Source: Caulobacteraceae bacterium
GTDB lineage: Bacteria; Pseudomonadota; Alphaproteobacteria; Caulobacterales; Caulobacteraceae
Reading direction: 5' to 3'
Assembly: GCA_003161535.1 (NCBI GenBank)
Contig: PMOM01000275.1
Span: 14,641-21,698 of the forward strand
Length of the DNA stretch: 7,058 nt
The notes below the pieces were generated by a model that saw only the letters and a program-made list of their open reading frames with translations, did not search any database and was not told the DNA's origin. Every line of letters starts with the position of its first letter. Position 1 is the stretch's first letter. The position numbers and the translations under genes are program-made. Positions 1 to 7,058 of the stretch are shown in pieces.

Positions 1-1524
1 GAAGGGGTGATGCCCCAGACCAAGTTCGTCCTGGGCAAGGCGCTCAAGCTGGGGCTCAAGCCGATCCTGGTGCTCAACAAGGTCGATCGGCCCCACGCGG
101 ATCCCGAAAAGGTGCTGAACGAAGCCTTTGATCTCTTCGCCGCCATCGGCGCCAATGACGAGCAGCTGGACTTTCCCCATCTCTACGCCAGCGGCAAGCA
201 AGGCTGGGCGGTTGTCGACATGGCCGACGAGCGCGCCGGGCTGGCGCCGCTTTTCGACATGATCGTCCAGCATGTGCCGGCGCCGGCCGCCGAGGCGCGG
301 GTGGACGCGCCGGCGCAGCTCCTGGCCGTGCTCATCGAGGCCGATCCGTTCCTCGGCCGCCTGCTCACCGGCCGGGTGGAGTCGGGGCGCCTGGCCCCCG
401 GCATGACCATCCGGGCGCTTTCCCGAGAGGGGGTCGAGGTGGAGCGCGGGCGGATCAGCAAGCTGTTGGCCTTCCGCGGCCTGAAGCGCCAGCCGATCGA
501 AGAAGCCCTGGCCGGCGACATCGTCGCCGTGGCGGGCCTTTCGAAGGCCACCGTAGCCGACACCATCGGAGCTCTCGACGCCGAGGGCGCCCTGCCCGCC
601 CAGCCCATCGATCCGCCCACCATCGCCATCACCGTGTCGGTCAACGACAGCCCCCTGGCGGGCCGCGAGGGTGACAAGGTGCAAAGCCGGGTGATCCGCG
701 AGCGGCTGCTGCGCGAGGCCGAGGCCAATGTGGCCATCAAGGTCTCCGAGACCGCGGAGAAGGACGCCTATGAGATCGCCGGCCGCGGCGAGCTTCAGCT
801 CGGCGTGCTCATAGAAACCATGCGCCGCGAGGGCTTCGAGGTCTCCATCAGCCGCCCGCGGGTGGTCTATCAGACCGATCCGGCCAACGGCCATCGCCTG
901 GAGCCCATCGAGGAAGTGACTGTCGATGTCGACGATGATTTCAGCGGCATCGTCATCGAGAAACTGTCGGCGCGCAAAGCCGAGCTCAAGGACATGGGCC
1001 CTTCGGGAACCGGCAAGACGCGGCTGGCCTTCATGGCCCCGTCGCGCGCCCTGATCGGCTATCAGGGAGAGTTTCTCACCGACACCCGCGGCTCGGGCGT
1101 GCTCAACCGCGTGTTCTCGCACTATGAGGCCTACAAAGGCGCCATCGACGGCCGGCGCCACGGCGCGCTGATCTCCAATTCGGATGGGGAGACGGCGGCC
1201 TTCGCGCTGTGGAATCTTGAGGATCGGGGCACGATGTTCGTCGGGGCCGGCGAGAAGACCTACCAGGGCATGATCATCGGCGAGAATTCCAAGCCCGACG
1301 ACCTGGACGTCAATCCGATGAAAGCCAAGCAGCTCACCAATGTGCGCGCCTCTGGCAAGGACGAAGCCATCCGCCTCACCCCGCCGCGCCGCCTCACCCT
1401 CGAGCAGGCCATCGCCTACATCGACAATGACGAGCTGGTCGAAGTGACCCCCAAGTCGATCCGCCTGCGCAAGCAGGTCCTCAACCCGACCTTCCGCAAG
1501 CGACGCGTCAAGGAAGACGCTTAA
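1..1524 (+). CDS. typA: Translational GTPase TypA/BipA, 5' end cut off by window edge
   Basis: TypA/BipA is a ribosome-binding GTPase of the EF-G/LepA superfamily, linked to ribosome assembly and growth under stress or cold. The reading frame is open to base 1, so 507 residues are visible of a family length near 605. The first visible residues, EGVMPQTKFV, match the segment that follows the DxxG motif, so about 100 residues are missing, including the P-loop and switch regions. Visible residues 26-29 are NKVD (the G4 guanine-specificity motif), and YASGK near 62-66 is in the G5 position. A beta-barrel domain II follows (about 100-190). Next is an EF-G domain III-like segment with GRGELQLGVLIETMRREGF (about 263-281), then a domain V-like part with ALIGYQGEF and TRGSGVLNR (about 350-372). 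The BipA-specific C-terminal domain ends in a basic tail. The GTG at base 7 is internal, not a start. The stop is TAA at 1522-1524. Identification is secure; the N-terminus cannot be judged. Confidence 0.97.
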   Translation, partial: EGVMPQTKFVLGKALKLGLKPILVLNKVDRPHADPEKVLNEAFDLFAAIGANDEQLDFPHLYASGKQGWAVVDMADERAGLAPLFDMIVQHVPAPAAEARVDAPAQLLAVLIEADPFLGRLLTGRVESGRLAPGMTIRALSREGVEVERGRISKLLAFRGLKRQPIEEALAGDIVAVAGLSKATVADTIGALDAEGALPAQPIDPPTIAITVSVNDSPLAGREGDKVQSRVIRERLLREAEANVAIKVSETAEKDAYEIAGRGELQLGVLIETMRREGFEVSISRPRVVYQTDPANGHRLEPIEEVTVDVDDDFSGIVIEKLSARKAELKDMGPSGTGKTRLAFMAPSRALIGYQGEFLTDTRGSGVLNRVFSHYEAYKGAIDGRRHGALISNSDGETAAFALWNLEDRGTMFVGAGEKTYQGMIIGENSKPDDLDVNPMKAKQLTNVRASGKDEAIRLTPPRRLTLEQAIAYIDNDELVEVTPKSIRLRKQVLNPTFRKRRVKEDA

Positions 1525-1547
1525 GGATTCGGGCTTCGCGGGGCGCC

Positions 1548-2714
1548 ATGGCCAATCCGATCTACAGCGCCCTGCCGACCACCATTTTCGAGGTGATGAG
1601 CGCTCTGGCGCGGGAGACCGGGGCGATCAATCTCGGCCAAGGGTTTCCCGACGAGCCGGGACCCGAAGCGATCCGCCGCCACGCCGCCGAGGCGGTGGCG
1701 CACGGCTACAACCAGTATCCGCCGATGGCCGGCCTGCCCGAACTGCGGGAAGCCGTCGCCCGCCACTACCAGCGTTTCCAGGGCCTCGATCTGGATTGGA
1801 AAAGCGAGATCACCGTCACCTCAGGGGCCACCGAGGCCCTGGCCTGCGCCTTTCTTGGCCTGATCGAAACGGGCGACGAGGTGGTGCTGTTCGCGCCGAC
1901 CTATGATTCCTACCTGCCCATGGTGCGGCGCGCCGGCGGGATCCCCCGCGTCGTGCGCCTGCAGCCGCCGCACTGGCGCTTCAGCCGCGCCGATCTCGAG
2001 GCCGCCTTCTCGCCGCGCACCCGCCTGGTTGTGCTGAACAATCCGCTCAATCCCTCCGCGACGCTCTGCCCACCGGAGGATCTGGCGCTCCTGGCGGAGT
2101 TTTGCGTGCGCTTCGATACCGTGGCGATCTGTGACGAGGTGTGGGAGCAGGTCATCTTCGATGGCGCCGTTCACCAGCCCCTGATGGCTTTGCCTGGCAT
2201 GCGCGAGCGCGCGGTGAAGATCGGCTCGGCGGGCAAACTTTTCGCCCTGACCGGCTGGAAGGTCGGGTTTATCGCCGCCGCGCCGGCCCTGACCCAGACT
2301 CTGGCCAAGGCCCATCAGTTCCTCACCTTCACCACGCCCCCCAATCTGCAGTCGGCGGTGGCCTGGGGCCTGGCCAACAGCGACGACTGGTTCGCCTCCA
2401 TGCGCGCCGATCTCGCCGCTTCGCGCGACCGGCTGAGCCAGGCGCTCAAGGCCGACGGCTTCACGGTGCTGCAAAGCGCGGGCACCTATTTCCTCAATGT
2501 CGATCTGGCCGCGTCGGGGATCGCCGAGGACGACATGAGCTTCTGCCTCCGCGCGGTGAAGGACGCCGGCGTGGCCGCCATTCCGCTATCCGCTTTCTAC
2601 GAGAGCGATCCCGTGACCACGATCATCCGTCTATGCTTCGCAAAGCGCGACGAGACCCTGGACGAGGGCGCGCGACGCCTGGCCAAGGCGCGGGAGCTTT
2701 CGCGGGCGCGATAG
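1548..2714 (+). CDS. PLP-dependent class I/II aminotransferase
   Basis: This 388-residue cytosolic enzyme of fold type I should transfer amino groups between an amino acid and a 2-oxo acid. It resembles the YbdL / kynurenine-aminotransferase-like branch, and its substrate cannot be read from sequence. Visible landmarks are LGQGFPDEPGP near 29-39, GYNQYPP at 53-59, the phosphate loop TSGATEAL at 91-98, NNPLNPSA at 164-171 (N168 in the PLP-Asn position), CDEVWE at 195-200 (D196 pairs with the pyridine nitrogen) and SAGKLFALTGWKVG at 227-240. K230 is the Schiff-base lysine and R361 is the likely carboxylate-binding arginine. W199 stands where aspartate aminotransferase has Tyr225. Length is normal and all catalytic residues are present. 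The ATG at 1548 is the first start codon after the typA stop in this frame. No strong ribosome site sits at good spacing: GGGG at 1540-1543 is close, and AAGGA at 1523-1527 is 20 bases away. The gene is probably co-transcribed with typA. Confidence 0.93.
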   Translation: MANPIYSALPTTIFEVMSALARETGAINLGQGFPDEPGPEAIRRHAAEAVAHGYNQYPPMAGLPELREAVARHYQRFQGLDLDWKSEITVTSGATEALACAFLGLIETGDEVVLFAPTYDSYLPMVRRAGGIPRVVRLQPPHWRFSRADLEAAFSPRTRLVVLNNPLNPSATLCPPEDLALLAEFCVRFDTVAICDEVWEQVIFDGAVHQPLMALPGMRERAVKIGSAGKLFALTGWKVGFIAAAPALTQTLAKAHQFLTFTTPPNLQSAVAWGLANSDDWFASMRADLAASRDRLSQALKADGFTVLQSAGTYFLNVDLAASGIAEDDMSFCLRAVKDAGVAAIPLSAFYESDPVTTIIRLCFAKRDETLDEGARRLAKARELSRAR

Positions 2715-2719
2715 AAGGA
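2714..2719 (+). promoter_or_regulatory. Shine-Dalgarno site for the VOC gene
   Basis: GAAGGA lies 7 bases before the ATG at 2727, and its first base is the last base of the aminotransferase stop codon. This supports the chosen start and translation of both genes from one message. Confidence 0.6.
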
Positions 2720-2726
2720 CAGAGCC

Positions 2727-3107
2727 ATGCACGCCAATAACCTACGACACTTCGCCATCGGGGCGGACGACCTCGAGCGCGCGCGCAAGTTCTATGAAGG
2801 CGTGTTCGGCTGGCGGTTCGAGGCGTGGGGGCCGCCGGGCTTTTATCTGATCCACACCGGCACGAAGGAATCGCCGGGCATTCAGGGCGCCCTGCAGAGC
2901 CGCGCCAAACCGCCTGCCGGAGAAGGCCTGCGCGGCTTCGAATGCACCATCGGCGTCGCCGACGTCGACGCCACGTCCGCCGCCGTTGTCGCCCACGGCG
3001 GGCGCATCACCATGCCCAGGTTTCGCATCGAGACGGTCGGCGACCTGATCTGGATCGAGGATACCGAAGGCAATCGCGTCGGCGCCATGCAGTATGACGC
3101 GCCCTAG
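2727..3107 (+). CDS. VOC (glyoxalase/bleomycin-resistance fold) family protein
   Basis: This 126-residue soluble protein has two beta-alpha-beta-beta-beta modules, typical of the vicinal oxygen chelate superfamily. Module 1 carries HFAIGADDLERARKFYEGVFGW (residues 8-29). Module 2 begins at FECTIGVADVDATSAAVVAHGG (71-92) and ends IWIEDTEGNRVGAMQ (108-122). The pattern, especially GG-(I/V)-x-MP near 91-97 and the closing D-x-E-G-N-x-x-G-x-x-Q, resembles the group often annotated as 'predicted enzyme related to lactoylglutathione lyase' (COG3324-like). It does not resemble true glyoxalase I. H8 and E72 sit at the two pseudo-symmetric metal positions, but the glutamate usual at the end of the last strand is not obvious. 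Metal binding and catalysis are therefore uncertain. The gene starts 12 bases after the aminotransferase stop with a good ribosome site, so it is likely the last gene of the typA-side unit. No substrate is proposed. Confidence 0.87.
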   Translation: MHANNLRHFAIGADDLERARKFYEGVFGWRFEAWGPPGFYLIHTGTKESPGIQGALQSRAKPPAGEGLRGFECTIGVADVDATSAAVVAHGGRITMPRFRIETVGDLIWIEDTEGNRVGAMQYDAP

Positions 3108-3119
3108 CTAAGCTTAGGG
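3102..3119. terminator. Possible weak hairpin between convergent genes
   Basis: CCCTA (3102-3106) and TAGGG (3115-3119) are inverted copies around an 8-base loop, and a perfect 10-base palindrome CTAAGCTTAG lies at 3108-3117. The element spans the VOC stop codon and most of the 20-base gap before the trxB stop. It lacks a T-run on either strand and the stem is short, so it is only a candidate bidirectional termination or pause site. Confidence 0.2.
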
Positions 3120-3127
3120 GCCGCGCC

Positions 3128-4141
3128 TCACCAGGTGCCGATCTTCTCGGCCTCGGCGTGGGTGATCGGATGATGGGCGGCGGCGTGATCTTCCTCTGCG
3201 AGCAGGCGCACCGCGTCCAGCGCCGCCATGCAGCCCATGCCCGCGGCGGTCACCGCCTGGCGATAGATGTGGTCGGTGACATCGCCGGCGGCGAAGACGC
3301 CCTTGATGGCTGTCGACGCGCCACCCGCCGCGACGTCCAGATAGCCGGCGCCGTCCATGGCCAGCTGGCCCTTGAAGAGCTCCGAGGCCGGCGCGTGGCC
3401 GATGGCCACGAACAGGCCATCGCAGGCCAGATCGCGCACCGCGCCGCTGGCGACATGCCTCAGCCGGACCCCGGTGACGCCGAGCGGGTCTTCGGCGCCC
3501 AGCACTTCGTCGACGGCGTGGTCCCAGATGACCTCGATCTTGTCATTGGCGAACAGGCGCTCCTGAAGAATCTTCTCGGCCCGCAGCTCCGCGCGCCGAT
3601 GAACCAGCGTCACCTTGGCGGCGAACTTGGTGAGAAAGAGCGCTTCCTCAACAGCCGTGTTGCCGCCTCCGGCGACGACGACCGACTTACCGCGATAGAA
3701 AAAACCGTCACAGGTTGCGCAGGCCGAAACGCCGAAGCCCTGAAACTTCTTCTCGCTTTCAAGGCCCAGCCACTTGGCCTCCGCCCCCGTGGCGATGATC
3801 AGTGTCTCCGCCAGCCAAGTCTGGCCGGAATCGCAGGTCAGCGCGAACGGCCGTGACGAGAGGTCGGCGGCGACCACGATGTCGTTGATCACCTCGGTCC
3901 CGACATGTTGCGCCTGTTCGCGCATCTGATCCATCAGCCAGGGCCCCTGGATCACCTCGGCGAAGCCCGGATAGTTCTCCACGTCGGTGGTGATGGTCAG
4001 CTGGCCCCCGGGCGTCAGACCGCAGATCAGCACCGGGTTCAGCAATGCCCTCGCCGCATAGACCGCGGCGGTATAGCCGGCAGGTCCCGCCCCCAGGATC
4101 AGGCAGCGGACGGTGCGGGGAGGCGGAGCGGGAGCAACCAT
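3128..4141 (-). CDS. trxB: Thioredoxin-disulfide reductase
   Basis: TrxB is a cytosolic flavoenzyme that uses NADPH to reduce thioredoxin. With the ATG at 4141 the protein has 337 residues, slightly above the usual 310-325. It shows the FAD dinucleotide motif GAGPAG (17-22), GGQLTITTDVENYPGF (45-60), the redox-active CATC (C141 and C144), the NADPH-binding GGGNTA (158-163), HRR (181-183) with R187 for the NADPH 2'-phosphate, and a second FAD motif GVFAAGDV (281-288). A histidine-rich tail after about residue 315 accounts for the extra length. The ATG lies 14 bases after the greA stop without a clear ribosome site. An upstream GTG at 4165 would add 8 residues and overlap greA by 10 bases, with GAAGG at 4170-4174 only 4 bases before it. 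I prefer 4141 because homologues I recall begin about 8-10 residues before VRCLILG. It probably shares a transcript with greA. The function is secure, the start less so. Confidence 0.96.
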   Translation of the reverse strand: MVAPAPPPRTVRCLILGAGPAGYTAAVYAARALLNPVLICGLTPGGQLTITTDVENYPGFAEVIQGPWLMDQMREQAQHVGTEVINDIVVAADLSSRPFALTCDSGQTWLAETLIIATGAEAKWLGLESEKKFQGFGVSACATCDGFFYRGKSVVVAGGGNTAVEEALFLTKFAAKVTLVHRRAELRAEKILQERLFANDKIEVIWDHAVDEVLGAEDPLGVTGVRLRHVASGAVRDLACDGLFVAIGHAPASELFKGQLAMDGAGYLDVAAGGASTAIKGVFAAGDVTDHIYRQAVTAAGMGCMAALDAVRLLAEEDHAAAHHPITHAEAEKIGTW

Positions 4142-4155
4142 CGACGATGGAGCGA

Positions 4156-4629
4156 TCAGACCCACTCGACCTTCAGGATCTCATAGGCCTTCACCCCGCC
4201 TGGCGTGTTGACCTCGACCACTTCGCCCTTTTCCTTACCGATCATCGCCCGCGCGATGGGCGAGGCGATGGAGATTTTGCCCGAGCGCACATCGGCCTCA
4301 TGCTCCCCGACGATCTGGTAGCGGGCCTTTTCGGCGGTGTCTTCGTCGACCACGCTGACCGTGGCGCCGAACTTCACCTGCGCGCCGGAGAGCTTGGAGA
4401 CATCGATGATCTGGGCCCGCGCCATGCGGTCCTCGATCTCGTTGATGCGGCCTTCGATCCAGCCCTGCCGGTCCTTGGCGGCGTGATATTCGGCGTTCTC
4501 GGAGATGTCGCCATGCTGGCGCGCCTCCCCGATGGCCGCGGTGATGGCCGGCCGTTCGCGCGTCTTCAAACGCCTCAGTTCCTCGTCGAGAGCGTGAAAG
4601 CCCTCGCCGGTCATGGGTACTTTTTCCAT
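4156..4629 (-). CDS. greA: Transcription elongation factor GreA
   Basis: GreA enters the secondary channel of RNA polymerase and stimulates cleavage of backtracked transcripts, so stalled complexes can resume. The 157 residues match the family length (about 158). The N-terminal coiled-coil hairpin covers about 1-78, with [17 protein letters not shown] at 40-56. D41 and E44 are the acidic tip residues, at the same positions as in E. coli GreA. The FKBP-like C-terminal domain covers about 80-157 and includes [14 protein letters not shown] at 123-136. The ATG at 4629 gives [10 protein letters not shown], which aligns with the MxxxPMT start of known GreA proteins, so I chose it over the internal ATG five codons later. 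Its ribosome site is weak. The gene is preceded by a 165-base gap that may hold its own promoter. It is followed 14 bases later by trxB on the same strand. Nothing looks damaged. Confidence 0.97.
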   Translation of the reverse strand: MEKVPMTGEGFHALDEELRRLKTRERPAITAAIGEARQHGDISENAEYHAAKDRQGWIEGRINEIEDRMARAQIIDVSKLSGAQVKFGATVSVVDEDTAEKARYQIVGEHEADVRSGKISIASPIARAMIGKEKGEVVEVNTPGGVKAYEILKVEWV

Positions 4630-4794
4630 TGGAGATTAAGCTTCGTTCGCCCTGTTTGAGATTCTCTTAAGAATTCCGGCCGCGGGCGCGGACGTCCGGG
4701 GGTGAAAGGATAGAGGCGAAGGCGTTCGGATTCAAGGGTCTCGCATCGGCGGTGGTCAGCCGCGCCCCCGCCCGGCCGGCCGCCTCGCAATAGC
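4630..4794 (-). other. 165-base intergenic region, greA leader and putative promoter
   Basis: This is the longest non-coding stretch in the window. It lies between the SDR stop and greA. It holds a GC-rich part with the palindrome GGCCGGCC (about 4773-4780), a promoter-like pair (listed separately), a 10-base palindrome CGGACGTCCG at 4689-4698, and an AT-richer part with the inverted repeat ATTCT/AGAAT (4661-4665 and 4670-4674). Short antisense and shadow frames cross it, but none has recognisable protein character. Confidence 0.5.
4707..4735 (-). promoter_or_regulatory. Candidate promoter for greA-trxB
   Basis: Read on the minus strand, TTGAAT (4730-4735) and TATCCT (4707-4712) are separated by exactly 17 bases, resembling -35 and -10 boxes with four of six matches each. 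Transcription would start near 4700, giving a leader of about 70 bases before greA. Housekeeping promoters in Caulobacter-like bacteria differ somewhat from this consensus, so it is only a suggestion. Confidence 0.3.
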
Positions 4795-5570
4795 TCAGCG
4801 AACCGACAGCCCGCCGTCGATGACCAGTTCGGCGCCGGTGACATAGCGCGACTCCTCGCTGGCCAGCCACAATACGCCGTTGGCGATGTCCTGGGGCAGC
4901 CCCTTGACGGCGAGCGGCACGGCCATGGCCGACAGGGCGTCCAGGTCGGGCGGGGCGTTGGAGCCGGCCTCGCCGACGCCGACGATGGTCTGCCAGATCG
5001 GCGTCTCGATGATGCCGGGGTGCACCGAATTGACCCTGACCCCATCCTTGGCGGCGGCGCATTCGAGGGCCACCGCCTTGGAAAACAGGCGCACCGCCCC
5101 TTTGGTGGCGCAATAGCCGGCCAGGATCGCCGAACCCTTCAAGCCCGCCACCGACGACATGTTGATGATCGAGCCGCCGAAACCCGCCTCTCGCATCAGC
5201 GGCAGGACATGCTTGACGCCGAGGAACACGCCCTCGACGTTCACCGCCTGCTGGCGGCGAAAATCAGCCAAGCTCATGGCCGTGATGCTGGGGGCGCCCA
5301 GGCCGATTCCGGCGTTGTTGACCAGGATATCCAGGCGGCCGAAGTCCGCCTTCACCCGCGCGACGACCTCGATCCAGGCGTCCTCGCTGGTGACGTCATG
5401 ATGCAAATATCGCGCCTTGCCGCCGATCTCGCCCGCCAGGGCCTCGCCCTTGGCGTCCTGCAGGTCGGTGATCACCACCGCCGCGCCCTCCTGGGCCAGC
5501 AGGGCGGCGCACGCCGCTCCGATCCCACTCGCTCCGCCGGTGATCAGGGCGACCTTGCCTTCCACGCGTT

Positions 5571-5574
<4 letters not shown>
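4795..5574 (-). CDS. Classical short-chain dehydrogenase/reductase (SDR)
   Basis: This 259-residue NAD(P)-dependent oxidoreductase has a Rossmann fold and probably interconverts an alcohol and a ketone; the substrate is unknown. Motifs in order are TGGASGIG (12-19, cofactor loop), D37 at the end of beta-strand 2 (favouring NAD(H) over NADP(H)), D60 in HHDV, NNAG (86-89), N112 and S141. These are followed by YCATK with Y154 and K158, PG (186-187), and the C-terminal [11 protein letters not shown] (245-255). The complete Asn-Ser-Tyr-Lys tetrad and normal length indicate a working enzyme. It resembles cyclohexanol or 3-beta-hydroxysteroid dehydrogenase-like SDRs, and FabG-like enzymes more distantly; automated names would be unreliable. 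The ATG at 5574 overlaps the carB stop as ATGA and has a strong ribosome site 7 bases upstream, so it is probably translationally coupled to carB. No link to carbamoyl phosphate metabolism is evident. Confidence 0.93.

Positions 5575-7058
<1,484 letters not shown>

Noticed and set aside
1821..2474. 217-codon open frame opposite the aminotransferase
   Set aside because: The aminotransferase frame carries all catalytic motifs, while this frame has only compositionally biased sequence.
3158..3856. 232-codon open frame opposite trxB
   Set aside because: It is antisense to well-conserved trxB codons and has no recognisable motif; long antisense frames are expected at this GC content.
4045..4659. 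204-codon plus-strand frame spanning the trxB start, greA and its leader
   Set aside because: It runs antisense across two secure genes with no motif or plausible ribosome site, so it is treated as a shadow.
4760..4790. GC-rich palindromic stretch after the SDR stop as a Rho-independent terminator
   Set aside because: The GGCCGGCC palindrome leaves no loop, pairing of the flanks is ambiguous, and no T-run follows on the minus strand.
4611..5113. Two overlapping minus-strand frames crossing the SDR end and the greA leader
   Set aside because: Most of each lies out of frame within the SDR gene; the translations are Arg/Pro/Gly-rich and have no family likeness, so I do not call a gene in the gap.

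Overview
This window reads as ordinary, GC-rich (about two thirds G+C by eye) alphaproteobacterial core chromosome. It is densely coding, with seven genes and no visible mobile element, CRISPR array, RNA gene or phage remnant. The protein wording (GreA, TrxB and CarB variants) and the carB, greA, trxB neighbourhood suggest Caulobacterales, something like Phenylobacterium or Caulobacter. That placement comes from remembered homologues and has not been tested by a search.

The left half (1-3107) is transcribed rightward. It holds the 3' five-sixths of typA/bipA (a ribosome-associated translational GTPase, cut by the left window edge), a PLP-dependent class I/II aminotransferase 23 bases later, and a small VOC/glyoxalase-fold protein 12 bases after that. 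The tight spacing suggests one transcription unit.

The right half (3128-7058) is transcribed leftward. In transcription order it holds the 3' half of carB (large subunit of carbamoyl-phosphate synthase, cut by the right edge), a classical short-chain dehydrogenase overlapping carB by 4 bases (ATGA), then after a 165-base gap greA (transcript cleavage factor) and trxB (thioredoxin reductase). The two halves converge on a 20-base gap at 3108-3127, which contains a small inverted repeat.

The genes serve basic functions: translation and stress adaptation (TypA), transcription restart (GreA), thiol redox (TrxB) and arginine/pyrimidine precursor supply (CarB). Three accessory metabolic enzymes of uncertain substrate (aminotransferase, VOC protein, SDR) ride along with them. 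The least routine feature is the SDR, which sits translationally coupled between carB and greA. I did not find a credible undescribed system here. The findings are modest points worth checking.
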